DNA of 41,394 nucleotides, taken from contig JBGTSJ010000035.1 in assembly GCA_041940305.1 (NCBI GenBank), positions 1-41,394 of the forward strand, read 5' to 3'. The translations under genes and the position numbers were made by a program. The notes under the pieces are model-generated. The model ran no database searches, was not told where the DNA came from, and saw only the letters and a program-made list of their open reading frames with translations. Shown here in pieces: positions 1 through 7,856 of this stretch (its first letter is position 1; the number at the start of each line of letters is the position of its first letter). The DNA is from JBGTSJ01 sp041940305. GTDB taxonomy: Bacteria; Planctomycetota; Planctomycetia; Planctomycetales; Planctomycetaceae.

Positions 1-647
1 AGAAAGTTCTCCATCCCCACCTGCTGCAAAGCCTCCGCCCCCCGGTCGATCGCATACCCCTTCCCGATCGCCCCGAAGTCCAGCCCCACCCCCGGCCGAT
101 CGAACCCCACCGTCTGTGCGTCTGAGTCCAGCAGCACCCGCGGCATCCCTGTCATCGTCAGCGCGACGTCCACTTCCGACGGCTCCGGCACGCGCCCCTC
201 CTGTCGGCAGCGACGCCACAGCAGGATCAGCGCACGCGCCGCCGCGTCGAACGCTCCCCCCGTCTCCGCGTGCAGGCGCACACATTCGGAAAGGAGGCGG
301 AACAGTCCCTCCTCGATCCGTTGAGGTTCATCCGCCGCGCGCCGGTTCAGCCGCGAGACCTCGCTCTCCTCCTTGTAGACGGACAGCTGTGCGTCCAGTT
401 CGTGCACTACCTCCAGCGCGGCCGACGCCGGCATCACCTGCTCGGGCGGCCCCGGCTCCATGATCACGCACCACGGGCACCCCATCGCCCGCGTCTCGAG
501 CCGAATCGTATCCCCCGCCGCCGGCTCCGCGCGCCCTTCCTCCGCATCAACCACCACATCCGCCAGCGCATCCCCCGTCCGCGCCAACTCCCGACGCACC
601 GCCCGCCCGGTCAGAACGTCACGACGTGTGGGGCCATCATTCGGCAT
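1..647 (-). CDS. apbE: ApbE-family FAD:protein FMN transferase, C-terminus outside the window
   Basis: The minus strand stays open from an ATG at 647 to the window edge, giving about 215 residues. ApbE proteins attach FMN from FAD to a threonine of target proteins, usually flavoproteins at the cell envelope. Family landmarks are visible: MGCPWCVIM near residue 49 in place of the usual MGT-W-V, then LDAQLSVYKEESEVSRLN, and near the edge LDFGAIGKGYAIDRGAEAL, which matches the conserved DxGGIAKGYAVD block. The C-terminal metal-binding part lies outside. An in-frame ATG at 674 would add nine residues; neither start has a strong Shine-Dalgarno sequence. The N-terminus (TRRDVLTGRA) resembles the leader of planctomycete ApbE-like proteins and is not an obvious lipoprotein signal. 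The assignment is based on motifs only. Confidence 0.8.
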   Translation of the reverse strand, partial: MPNDGPTRRDVLTGRAVRRELARTGDALADVVVDAEEGRAEPAAGDTIRLETRAMGCPWCVIMEPGPPEQVMPASAALEVVHELDAQLSVYKEESEVSRLNRRAADEPQRIEEGLFRLLSECVRLHAETGGAFDAAARALILLWRRCRQEGRVPEPSEVDVALTMTGMPRVLLDSDAQTVGFDRPGVGLDFGAIGKGYAIDRGAEALQQVGMENF

Positions 648-703
648 GATAATACAGCTCAATCCACCGCTCATTCGGGGTGAAAGAAGCGGCGATCGGT
701 ACA

Positions 704-731
704 TCTCTCGCAGAGCCGCTGAGACGCAGAG
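704..731. repeat. Dispersed CGCAGAG/GACGC-type repeat, copy 1
   Basis: The stretch TCTCGCAGAGCCGCTGAGAC and its continuation belong to the short repeat seen again at 1599-1680, 3211-3250 and 12617-12651. Units of the type GCAGAG-CGC-GAGACGC recur. It lies between the divergent apbE start and the 3' end of the small gene at 887. Confidence 0.55.
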
Positions 732-886
732 TTTGGGCGATAGCGTCGATCCCGCGCGGCACGCACGGCACGTTCAAGTTATCTTCGCGAGGCAGTTGGC
801 CAGCCAGCGCTGCAGGGTGGCGGGGCTGACATTTCTGAAAGTTTCAAGATGAATGCCGACACGAGCGTAACGCAGCCGCAATCTTC

Positions 887-1288
887 TCAAGGCTCGTATT
901 CGACTCCCCCGGGTTCGAATCTCTTCATCCACTCCTGATGGTCCTCGTCGACCTGTTGCCACGACTTCGGTTCGCCCGCCCCTTGCCAGTAACACCAGTC
1001 CGAGAACACGTTGAATGTGTCAGCGCCAGGGCCGCCCCACGACACCAGTGGCAAATACACGGTTTCATCCAGCTGTTGCGCGAGCTCGTCACTCAAGGCG
1101 CCGCGACCAAGTAGCCATAGCGTTGCGCCGTAACTCACAACATAAGCGGTTACGCCGCTCACAATCAGTATGACCGCCCACGTCAGGTTGACCAGCAGCG
1201 GCTTGCGTCGCCTCTCGGCGAATTGCCCTACGCTGCTGTTCGACTCGTGATGCCTCGGTCGGCAGTCCTTCGACTCGACGGCACCCAT
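887..1288 (-). CDS. Small single-span membrane protein of unknown function
   Basis: 133 residues from an ATG at 1288. I chose this start because GGGAGGTG lies six bases upstream; the GTG at 1306 would place that Shine-Dalgarno sequence inside the gene. A charged N-terminus (residues 1-29, ending ERRRKP) is followed by one strong hydrophobic stretch at about 31-60, then a polar domain with several tryptophans (WGGPG, DWCYWQG, WQQ, EW). This suggests a bitopic inner-membrane protein with the C-terminal domain outside. I do not recognise the family. Its Shine-Dalgarno sequence is part of the DUF1501-like remnant just upstream, whose stop codon overlaps this ATG as TGATG. Possibly co-transcribed with the membrane protein at 1329-1586. 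Confidence 0.5.
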   Translation of the reverse strand: MGAVESKDCRPRHHESNSSVGQFAERRRKPLLVNLTWAVILIVSGVTAYVVSYGATLWLLGRGALSDELAQQLDETVYLPLVSWGGPGADTFNVFSDWCYWQGAGEPKSWQQVDEDHQEWMKRFEPGGVEYEP

Positions 1289-1326
1289 CACACCACCTCC
1301 CGCCACGGCTCCCCCTCATCGAACAC
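1288..1326 (-). pseudogene. Remnant of a DUF1501 C-terminus
   Basis: The minus strand encodes VFDEGEPWREVV followed by a stop, nearly identical to the end of the intact DUF1501 protein (VLDEGEPLREVV). At DNA level 1291-1320 matches 1691-1720 at 28 of 30 positions, exactly 400 bp apart in the same orientation. No other DUF1501 sequence is recognisable upstream; the frame continues into the coding region of the small membrane protein. It looks like the last codons of a second, deleted DUF1501 gene. Confidence 0.5.
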
Positions 1327-1328
1327 GA

Positions 1329-1586
1329 TCAGCGCAAGGACCGCCGGCCGGCTATAAGGGATCGAGGAAACCGCCTGTATGCAAAGAACAACAGTAACGC
1401 TGCAAAGCCGAAGAACATCACGGCAGGTCCGACGGCTCCAAGCAGGGCCAGGAACAGTCCCGCAGCAAGAAACGCGTAGAGTCTCAAGACGATCAGCCAC
1501 CAGTTCCCCCATTCGGCGAACTTGCGGTAATCGAACTCACTGCGCCTGTCGCGCAGTTCCTCATCAGTTGATCGGTTGGGTATCAA
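1329..1586 (-). CDS. Small membrane protein with two predicted helices
   Basis: 85 residues. A charged N-terminus (residues 1-25, with EELRDRRSEFDYRKF) precedes two closely spaced hydrophobic stretches at about 29-49 and 51-70, ending in a basic tail (YRRFPRSLIAGRRSLR). The only usable start is TTG at 1586; an AGAGGTGGGG sequence lies about six bases upstream and supports it. That Shine-Dalgarno sequence is the edge of the dispersed repeat at 1599-1680, so the repeat may supply the ribosome binding site. Family not recognised. It is followed after 40 bp by the second small membrane gene in the same orientation. Confidence 0.45.
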   Translation of the reverse strand: MIPNRSTDEELRDRRSEFDYRKFAEWGNWWLIVLRLYAFLAAGLFLALLGAVGPAVMFFGFAALLLFFAYRRFPRSLIAGRRSLR

Positions 1587-1598
1587 TTACCGCCCCAC

Positions 1599-1680
1599 CT
1601 CTCTGCGCCTTCGCGTGAACCCCTCTTCTTCCTTTGCGCGTCTCCGCGCCTCAGCGTCTTTGCGTCGCCCCCTGTGCGTC
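1599..1680. repeat. Dispersed CGCAGAG/GACGC-type repeat, copy 2 (longest)
   Basis: On the minus strand this reads as alternating GACGCAAAGACGCTGAGGCG, CGGAGACGCGCAAAG and TTCACGCGAAGGCGCAGAGA blocks. It is the longest of four related copies in the window and fills the space between the DUF1501 3' end and the small membrane gene. Similar sequences are known as a widespread intergenic repeat in several phyla. Confidence 0.65.
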
Positions 1681-1687
1681 GCCCCCC

Positions 1688-3094
1688 TCACACGACCTCC
1701 CGCAACGGCTCCCCCTCATCCAGCACAAATTGCGGCCTCCCCTGCGGATCGAGCAGCGTCACCTGCCGCGCGTCGATTCCAAGGTTGTGATACAGCGTGC
1801 AGAACACGTCCTTGTACGTCACAGGCCGCGAGCGGGGCTCCGCTGCGTCCCGGTCCGTCTCGCCGATCACCTGCCCCGTTCGCATTCCGCCGCCGGCCAG
1901 AATGCACGGCCCCACCCGCGGCCAGTGGTCCCGTCCCCCCTTCTCGTTGATCTTCGGCGTCCGCCCGAACTCCCCCCACGCCACGATCGTCACGTCATCG
2001 AGCAGACCGCGTTCCTCGAGGTCCGCGACCAGTGTCGTCAGACCGTGGTCCACCACCGGCAGCACCTGGCGCATCCGCGGGTAGTTCGACGAATGCGTGT
2101 CGAAGTCGCTGATTGAGATGCTCACCACCCGCACGCCCGCCTCGATCAGCCGCCGTGCCAACAGGAACTTCCGCGCCGCCAGCGGTCCCTCGCTCGTGTA
2201 ATGCTCCAGGTCCGCCGATGCATCCCCCGGCGCGGTGTAGCGCGCCAGCACCGCCGGGTCTTCCGCTTCCAGGTCGAGCGCTTCCGCCAGCCGTCCCGAC
2301 GTCAGGATCCCCACCGCCTGCTGGTGGAACAGGTCCATCGCGTCCATCATCCCGCTGGCGTCCACGTCCTGCCGGATCCGGTCCAGCGCCCCCAGCAGTT
2401 CGCCCCGCGTCCCCAGCCGCGACGCCGTGAGACTGCCGTCCAGCGTCAACTGCAGCGTGTGATTGTCTCCCTGCCGCGCCAGCTCGTTCTTCATCCCGGG
2501 CTCGAGTTCGCGATGGAACAGATGCGAGATGTCCGGCCGGAACGGCTGAAACGCCGGCCCCAGGAACCCCGGCCGCGCACTGTTCCGCACCAGCGCCCGC
2601 CCCTGCATCAGGTCGACGTACGTCGGCGCGACATCCTCCGGACTTCCCTTCAGCCGCGACACCACACTCCCCAGCGCCGGCCGTCCCCCCAGCGACTTCA
2701 GGTCCTTCTCTGCGAATCCCGACTGGCATTGAAACGCATCGTGCCGCCCGTCCGACCCCGTCAGCGTCCGCACGAACACGAACCGCTCCGCCTCCGCCGC
2801 CATCCGCGGCAGCATCTCCGAAACATGGAACCCCGGCAGCGACGTCCCGATCGCACCGAACTCCCCCCGGATCTCAATCGGCGCATGCGGCTTCACATCG
2901 ATCGTGTCATGCTGCGGCGGTCCCCCGTCCAGATGCACAAAGATCACGCTCTTCCGCGACCGCCCCACTCCCGCCACCGCCTCCGCACGCAGCAAACCCG
3001 CCAGAGAAAACCCCGCGATCCCCGCGGCCCCGATTCGCAACACCTCCCGCCGAGTCACACGCCCCCTATCGGATTGCTGATGACCACCCGCCAT
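1688..3094 (-). CDS. DUF1501 protein with Tat signal (sulfatase/alkaline phosphatase-like fold)
   Basis: 468 residues, typical for DUF1501 proteins, which are abundant in planctomycetes and related to the alkaline-phosphatase/sulfatase superfamily; no reaction is established. The N-terminus has a twin-arginine signal (TRREVLRIGAAGIAGFSLAGLL, residues about 14-35), so export of the folded protein is likely. Landmarks: FVHLDGGPPQHDTIDVKP near 52, FVRTLTGSDGRHDAFQC near 106, ISDFDTHSSNYPRM near 329, WGEFGRTPKINEKGGRDHWP near 372, and a conserved end (GRPQFVLDEGEPLREVV). GAGGGAG lies six to seven bases before the ATG. Such genes usually follow a DUF1549/DUF1553 cytochrome-type partner; here none is adjacent, so this is an orphan copy. 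Its last codons are duplicated at 1288-1326. Confidence 0.93.
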   Translation of the reverse strand: MAGGHQQSDRGRVTRREVLRIGAAGIAGFSLAGLLRAEAVAGVGRSRKSVIFVHLDGGPPQHDTIDVKPHAPIEIRGEFGAIGTSLPGFHVSEMLPRMAAEAERFVFVRTLTGSDGRHDAFQCQSGFAEKDLKSLGGRPALGSVVSRLKGSPEDVAPTYVDLMQGRALVRNSARPGFLGPAFQPFRPDISHLFHRELEPGMKNELARQGDNHTLQLTLDGSLTASRLGTRGELLGALDRIRQDVDASGMMDAMDLFHQQAVGILTSGRLAEALDLEAEDPAVLARYTAPGDASADLEHYTSEGPLAARKFLLARRLIEAGVRVVSISISDFDTHSSNYPRMRQVLPVVDHGLTTLVADLEERGLLDDVTIVAWGEFGRTPKINEKGGRDHWPRVGPCILAGGGMRTGQVIGETDRDAAEPRSRPVTYKDVFCTLYHNLGIDARQVTLLDPQGRPQFVLDEGEPLREVV

Positions 3095-3204
3095 GACAAC
3101 TCCCTCACTCGGAGACCGAGACGCCTCTTAAGTAGCGGCCATCATATCAACGCACCCCGATCCGATCGACCCGACTTGCACGCACCACAGTATTCAAACT
3201 GAAA

Positions 3205-4125
3205 TCACGAATTCGCTTCCTTTGCGCCTTCCCGCCTTGGCGTGAGCCCTTCCCGCTGCATCCCCTCCCACCGCTCATAATCCAGAACGCCATACAACTC
3301 GTCACGCGTCTGCATCTCCCCCACCACCCCGCGCTGCGTCCCCTCGTTCCGGATCGCCACGTACACGCGCTCCGCCGCCGCGCTCATCGCCCGGAACGCC
3401 GACAGCGGATACAGCACCACCCGCACCCCCGCCTCACGCAGCTCATCCACACTCAACAGAGGCGTCCGGCCGAACTCCGTGATGTTCGCCAGCACCGGCG
3501 CCCGCACCTGGGCGCAGAACTTCCGAAACTCATCCAGCGTCGTCAGCGCCTCCCCAAAGATCACATCCGCTCCCGCGTCGACATACCGCCCCGCGCGCTC
3601 GATCGCCCCCTGCAGCCCTTCCACCGCTGCCGCATCCGTTCGCGCCACGATCACAAACTCCTGGTCCACGCGCGCATCGACCGCGGCGCGTACCCGCCCG
3701 ATCATCTCTTCCGGAGACACCAGCTCCTTCCCCGCCCGATGCCCGCACCGCTTCGCGTCCACCTGGTCCTCCAGATGCACCGCTGCGACCCCGGCTCGTT
3801 CGCACTCGCGGATTGCACGGCGAATCGTGAGCGGGCTGCCCCACCCGGTATCGATGTCCACCAGCAGCGGCAGACTCGTGGCAGCCGTGATCCGGCGCGC
3901 GTCTTCCAGCACATCATGCAGTCCCGTCATCCCCAGGTCCGGCAACCCATGCGAGGCATTCGCCACGCCCGCTCCCGAAAGATAAAGCGCCCGAAACCCC
4001 GCCCGCTCCGCCAGCAACCCGCAATAAGCATTGATCGCCCCCACCACCTGCAACGGCCGCTCAATCTCCATCGCCGCGCGAAAACGAGCCCCCGCGGATC
4101 CTGAACTGGTCTGCTGAACGCTCAT
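3205..4125 (-). CDS. prpB: Methylisocitrate lyase
   Basis: 306 residues from an ATG at 4125. Cleaves 2-methylisocitrate to pyruvate and succinate, the last step of the methylcitrate cycle that disposes of propionyl-CoA. The sequence follows the PrpB pattern throughout: ALYLSGAGVANASHGLPDLG, LLVDIDTGWG (metal ligands near D90 and D92), the catalytic KRCGHR loop at 125-130, FVIVARTDA, LANITEFGRTPL and VLYPLSAFRAMS. KRCGHR separates it from isocitrate lyases and from PEP mutase. A GTG at 4161 would add 12 residues, but the ATG gives an N-terminus (MSVQQTSS) aligned with known PrpB. Odd: the last residues (LTPRREGAKEANS) are encoded by a dispersed repeat and do not look like a native C-terminus. 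Diverges from prpD. Confidence 0.93.
   Translation of the reverse strand: MSVQQTSSGSAGARFRAAMEIERPLQVVGAINAYCGLLAERAGFRALYLSGAGVANASHGLPDLGMTGLHDVLEDARRITAATSLPLLVDIDTGWGSPLTIRRAIRECERAGVAAVHLEDQVDAKRCGHRAGKELVSPEEMIGRVRAAVDARVDQEFVIVARTDAAAVEGLQGAIERAGRYVDAGADVIFGEALTTLDEFRKFCAQVRAPVLANITEFGRTPLLSVDELREAGVRVVLYPLSAFRAMSAAAERVYVAIRNEGTQRGVVGEMQTRDELYGVLDYERWEGMQREGLTPRREGAKEANS
3211..3250. repeat. Dispersed repeat, copy 3, forming the 3' end of prpB
   Basis: On the minus strand it reads CTCACGCCAAGGCGGGAAGG followed by CGCAAAGGAAGCGAATTC, related to the copies at 1599-1680 and 12617-12651. It encodes the final dozen residues of PrpB and reaches to within a few bases of its stop codon. Confidence 0.55.
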
Positions 4126-4186
4126 GCTCGCGGACTCGTCATCGAGAGACTGATTCTTCACTGCGGGGATTATTCGAGGCGAAGCA

Positions 4187-4326
4187 ACTTCAATGCGCCG
4201 GCGTTCAAGGCCGCAACTTCGAGCCCGGTTTCTTGTACTACGCCCGGCCCTTTGCTGTACTAGGCCCGGCGTTCACGCCGGGTTTCCACCGCGACAAATC
4301 AATCTTCAGCCCGGTTCACCGGGCTT
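4187..4326. repeat. Tandem hairpin repeats between prpB and prpD
   Basis: Two hairpins with TTCA loops are visible: CCCGGCGTTCACGCCGGG at 4265-4282 and AGCCCGGTTCACCGGGCT at 4308-4325. A direct repeat TGTACTA-(C/G)GCCCGGC occurs at about 4234 and 4256. These are related units of a GC-rich palindromic repeat placed in the divergent promoter region (4126-4533). They could act as transcription insulators or be inert repeats. Confidence 0.6.
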
Positions 4327-4486
4327 CCCGCTGCCCCGGCTGCAGCCAGGCACATGGCACGCAGTCACACGGTCACTGCTGATCGCATCACGGACCGTTG
4401 CGGCAACGCTCTGCTGCGATTCATCAATCGACTTCTTCAATCGAGTCATCCCCACACACCCATCACCCCGCTCCTCACACAAACAG

Positions 4487-4494
4487 TATACAAT
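4487..4494 (+). promoter_or_regulatory. Likely prpD -10 box
   Basis: TATACAAT ends 39 bases before the prpD ATG; the TACAAT core matches the -10 seen at other genes in this window. No clear -35 is visible. A short AT-richer patch inside a GC-rich intergenic region supports the call. Confidence 0.4.
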
Positions 4495-4533
4495 CCACTC
4501 CGCAGCTCCGCCGACGTCACGAAAGGGGATCGG

Positions 4534-5985
4534 ATGAATCACACACCCACTTCCATCCGCCCCGCCGATGATGCCCTCCTCCAGGAGATCGCGCGCTACG
4601 TCACCGAAGGCACCATCGACAGCGACGAGGCCTACGCCACAGCGCGCCTCGACCTGATGGACAGCCTCGGCTGCGCGCTCCTCGCCCTCAACTATCCCGA
4701 CTGCCGCCGACTCATCGGCCCCGTCGTCCCCGGCGCCACGCTTCCCGGCGGCGCCCGCGTCCCCGGCACCAGCCTCGAACTCGACCCTTTTCAGGCCGCC
4801 TTCTGCATCGGCACGCTCATCCGCTGGCTCGACTACAACGACACTTTCCTCGCCGCCGAATGGGGGCATCCCTCCGACAACCTCGGCGGCATCCTCGCCG
4901 TCGCCGACTGGCTCGGCCGTTCATCGCTCCCCTCCGCCGAGCTTCCGCTCACCGTCTGCGACGTCCTCACTCACTTCATCCAGGCCGCCGAGATCCAGGG
5001 CATCCTCGCGCTCGAGAACGCCTTTAACCGCGACGGCATCGATCATGTCATCCTCGTCCGCGTCGCCACCTCAGCCGTCATCACGCACATGCTCGGCGGC
5101 ACCCGCGACCAGGTCGCTGCTGCACTCAGCCATGCCTGGATCGACGGCGGCCCTCTCCGCACGTATCGCCAGTCCCCCAACACCGGCCCGCGCAAAAGCT
5201 GGGCCGCCGGCGACGCCACCGCCCGCGGCGTCCGCCTCGCCCTGTGGGTCATGGGGGGACAGATCGGCTGCCCCACCGCCCTCACCGCTCCCACCTACGG
5301 CTTCTGCGACGCACTCCACCGCGGGCGTCCCGTCGTTGTCGATCAGGCCTTCGACAGCTACGTCATGGAGCACATCCTGTTCAAGGTCGCCGCCCCGGCC
5401 GAATTCCACGCCCAGACCGCCCTCGAAGCCGCCGCAGTCCTGCATCCCCACATCAGAAGCCGCGTGGACCGCATCGAACGCATCCGTATCGAGACGCAAC
5501 AGCCTGCCATGCGGATCATCAACAAGACCGGCCCGCTGCATAACCCCGCCGACCGCGACCACTGTCTGCAGTACATCGTCGCCGCTGCCCTCCTGCACGG
5601 CCGCATCACGGCCGACCACTACGAAGACGAAGCCGCCGCCGACCCGCGCATCGACCACCTCCGCGCGCTCATGGAAGTCGTCGAGGAACCCCGCTACTCC
5701 GCCGATTATCTTGACCCCGCCAAGCGATCCATCGCCAACGCGGTGCAGGTCTACTTCGACGACGGCTCCGCTACCGACCGCATCGAGATCGAGTACCCCC
5801 TCGGCCACCGCCGCCGCCGCGAAGAAGCCGCCCCGCTCCTCTTCGAAAAGTTTCGCACCAACGCCGCCACACGTCTCCCACCCGAGCGGGTCGAGCAACT
5901 CGGGGAATGCTTCAGTAACCCCGAACGCTTCGACGCCCTCACGCTCGATGAACTAATGAGCGCGGTGTGCGCGGAGCAACATTGA
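4534..5985 (+). CDS. prpD: 2-methylcitrate dehydratase (MmgE/PrpD family)
   Basis: 483 residues from an ATG at 4534, the same length as E. coli PrpD. It dehydrates 2-methylcitrate to 2-methylaconitate, the step before PrpB action (after rehydration by an aconitase). AAAGGGG seven bases upstream decides the start; the frame is open 60 codons further upstream but that part runs through repeats. PrpD signatures: DLMDSLGCALLAL near 40, IRWLDYNDTFLAAEWGHPSDN near 101-121, GIDHVILVRVATSAVITHML, and WAAGDATARG near 225. The next gene downstream is an acyl-CoA carboxylase, which fits propionyl-CoA or branched acyl-CoA metabolism. Methylcitrate synthase (prpC) is not in the window. Confidence 0.94.
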   Translation: MNHTPTSIRPADDALLQEIARYVTEGTIDSDEAYATARLDLMDSLGCALLALNYPDCRRLIGPVVPGATLPGGARVPGTSLELDPFQAAFCIGTLIRWLDYNDTFLAAEWGHPSDNLGGILAVADWLGRSSLPSAELPLTVCDVLTHFIQAAEIQGILALENAFNRDGIDHVILVRVATSAVITHMLGGTRDQVAAALSHAWIDGGPLRTYRQSPNTGPRKSWAAGDATARGVRLALWVMGGQIGCPTALTAPTYGFCDALHRGRPVVVDQAFDSYVMEHILFKVAAPAEFHAQTALEAAAVLHPHIRSRVDRIERIRIETQQPAMRIINKTGPLHNPADRDHCLQYIVAAALLHGRITADHYEDEAAADPRIDHLRALMEVVEEPRYSADYLDPAKRSIANAVQVYFDDGSATDRIEIEYPLGHRRRREEAAPLLFEKFRTNAATRLPPERVEQLGECFSNPERFDALTLDELMSAVCAEQH

Positions 5986-6000
5986 TCGCACGCCGCGATC

Positions 6001-6092
6001 AGCCCGGAGGGCTGACATACGATAGCCGGTGGCTGAGCGCAGCGACGCCACCGGAGTCGTCCATGACTGATGGCTGACCCCGGCAGGGGTCA
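6001..6092. repeat. Three-hairpin palindromic repeat element
   Basis: Three consecutive hairpins: AGCCCGGAGGGCT, then CCGGTGGC/GCCACCGG around a GCGCAGCG loop, then TGACCCC-GGC-AGGGGTCA. The order (AGCCC-AGGGCTGACA-ACGATAGCCGGTGG) is a composite repeat that I recall as common between planctomycete genes. It separates prpD from the carboxylase and may terminate prpD transcription. Confidence 0.65.
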
Positions 6093-6156
6093 AATCCCCT
6101 CTTGCGCTGCAATGGCTTTGTGAGCCGTGCGTCCGCGAATACGTCGCAGCTTTCGT

Positions 6157-6162
6157 TACAAT
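6157..6162 (+). promoter_or_regulatory. Likely -10 box of the carboxylase gene
   Basis: TACAAT preceded by TTCGT lies 59 bases before the GTG start. This is the same -10 form as at prpD and at the gene at 18166. No convincing -35 is seen. Confidence 0.35.
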
Positions 6163-6221
6163 CCTGGTCGTGGCGAGTCGCGGCACGACGCCGCTTGAAA
6201 GGTAACGATCAGGATCAACGC

Positions 6222-7856
6222 GTGGCCTCGCTCCTCGAACTCACGCAGCACCTCGGCGACGCCGAAGCCCAGCTCCGCGCCGGCGGCGGCACCGCCGGAC
6301 ATCAGAGGCAGCGCCGCCTCGGCCGCCTCCCCGTCCGCGAACGGCTCCAGCTGCTCCTCGACCCCGCCGCCCCCACGTTCGAACTCGGCCTTTGGGCGGC
6401 CCACGGAATGTACCCCGACTGGGGCGACGTCCCTGCCGCCGGAGTCGTCACCGTCATCGGCCAGGTCCACGGCCGCGACTGCCTCGTCATCGCCAACGAC
6501 GCCACCGTCAAGGCGGGGGCCATGTTCCCGCAGTCCATCAAGAAAGTCCTCCGCGCCCAGCGGATCGCCTCGCAGTTCCGGCTGCCCATCATCTATCTCG
6601 TCGATTCGGCCGGCGTCTTCCTCCCCCTGCAGGACGAAGTCTTCCCCGACGAGGACGACTTCGGCCGCATCTTCCGAAATAACGCCGTCCTCTCCGCCGC
6701 CGGCATCCCGCAATACGCGGCTGTGATGGGGCACTGCGTTGCCGGCGGCGCGTACCTCCCGGTCCTCTGCGATACGCTCCTCATGACCGAAGGCAGCGAG
6801 CTCTACCTCGCCGGCCCCGCTTTGGTGAAAGCCGCGATCGGCCAGCAGAGCGACCCGGAAGAACTCGGCGGTGCCCACATGCACGCCACCCTCAGCGGCA
6901 CCGTCGACTTCCACGAACCCAACGACGAAACCTGCCTCGCCAGACTCCGCTCGCTGATCGATCTGCTGCCGCCTGCCACTGCTTCCGCCTCGAACAGCTC
7001 CTCATCAACTGAGGACTCACTTCCGGCGGAAGCAGTGCCACCACACGTCGCCCGCGACCCCGACGACCTCTACAACATCGTCCCCGCCGACGGCCACGGC
7101 GAGTACGATGTCCACGACGTCATCGACTGCCTCATCGACGCCGGCTCTCTGCAGGAGTACAAGGCCGACTTCGGCCGCATGCTGGTCTGCGCTTACGCCC
7201 GCATCGAGGGCCGCCCCGTCGGCATCGTCGCCAACCAGAAACAGGCCGGCCGCTCACCCCGCGGCGAGTTCCAGATCGGCGGCGTCCTCTATCCCGACAG
7301 CGTCGAAAAGGCCGCCCGCTTCGTCATGGACTGCAACCAGTCCGGCGTCCCGCTGCTGTTTCTGCAGGACGTCCAGGGCTTCATGGTCGGCAAGGCGGCC
7401 GAGCAGTCCGGCATCATCCGCGCCGGAGCCAAGCTGGTGAACGTCGTCAGCAACTCGGTCGTCCCCAAGTTCACCGTGATCATCGGCGGCACATTCGGCG
7501 CCGGCAACTACGCCCTCTGCGGCAAAGCCTACGACCCCTGGCTGATCCTCGCCTGGCCCAACGCACGATACGCCGTCATGGGCCCCCAGCAGGCCGCCGA
7601 CACCCTCCTCCAGCTCCGCCTCCGCGACGCCCAGCGCACCGGCCAGACCCTCGGCGAAGAAGACATCGCCTCACTCCGCGACAGGATCCGCGAACAATAC
7701 GAAGCAGAAATGAACATCCACCACGGCGCCGCCCGAGGCTGGGTCGACGCCATCATCCCCCCACCTGAAACTCGCGCTTGGATCGCCACCGCCCTGAGTA
7801 TGGTGCCGCCGGACTCCGACCGCACAGCCTTCCGTACCGGTGTGCTCCAGGTGTGA
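6222..7856 (+). CDS. Acyl-CoA carboxylase carboxyltransferase (beta) subunit, MCC/PCC/GCC type
   Basis: 544 residues from a GTG at 6222 with AGGA eight bases upstream; the frame is open to 6102 but that part is not conserved-looking. It transfers carboxylate from biotin to an acyl-CoA. Two crotonase-like halves are seen: the N-half with NDATVKAGAMFPQSIKK, YLVDSAGVFLPLQDEVFPDED, FGRIFRNNAVLSAAGIPQ, MGHCVAGGAYLPVLCD; the C-half with QKQAGRSPRGEFQIGGVLYP, GVPLLFLQDVQGFMVG, GTFGAGNYALCGKAYDP, WPNARYAVMGPQQAADTL. The full pattern fits methylcrotonyl- or geranyl-CoA carboxylase beta better than PCC, but the substrate cannot be fixed. No biotin-carboxylase/BCCP subunit is nearby. About 20 residues between the halves (252-271) come from an inserted inverted repeat. 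Confidence 0.88.
   Translation: MASLLELTQHLGDAEAQLRAGGGTAGHQRQRRLGRLPVRERLQLLLDPAAPTFELGLWAAHGMYPDWGDVPAAGVVTVIGQVHGRDCLVIANDATVKAGAMFPQSIKKVLRAQRIASQFRLPIIYLVDSAGVFLPLQDEVFPDEDDFGRIFRNNAVLSAAGIPQYAAVMGHCVAGGAYLPVLCDTLLMTEGSELYLAGPALVKAAIGQQSDPEELGGAHMHATLSGTVDFHEPNDETCLARLRSLIDLLPPATASASNSSSSTEDSLPAEAVPPHVARDPDDLYNIVPADGHGEYDVHDVIDCLIDAGSLQEYKADFGRMLVCAYARIEGRPVGIVANQKQAGRSPRGEFQIGGVLYPDSVEKAARFVMDCNQSGVPLLFLQDVQGFMVGKAAEQSGIIRAGAKLVNVVSNSVVPKFTVIIGGTFGAGNYALCGKAYDPWLILAWPNARYAVMGPQQAADTLLQLRLRDAQRTGQTLGEEDIASLRDRIREQYEAEMNIHHGAARGWVDAIIPPPETRAWIATALSMVPPDSDRTAFRTGVLQV
6977..7037. repeat. In-frame inverted repeat inside the carboxylase gene
   Basis: A perfect 13-bp inverted repeat, CACTGCTTCCGCC (6977-6989) and GGCGGAAGCAGTG (7025-7037), encloses 35 bases. 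It encodes low-complexity residues (ATASASNSSSSTEDSLPAEA) in the linker between the two halves. The core TGCCACTGCTTCC recurs at 11733-11745 in the DUF1446 gene. Confidence 0.7.

Noticed and set aside
774..995. 73-codon minus-strand frame overlapping the small gene at 887
   Set aside because: Overlaps a better-supported gene in another frame and has no start signal; the tail is only slightly protein-like.
2201..3202. Long plus-strand frame opposite the DUF1501 gene
   Set aside because: It is the antisense shadow of a clearly coding gene, rich in R, P and H, and has no family features.
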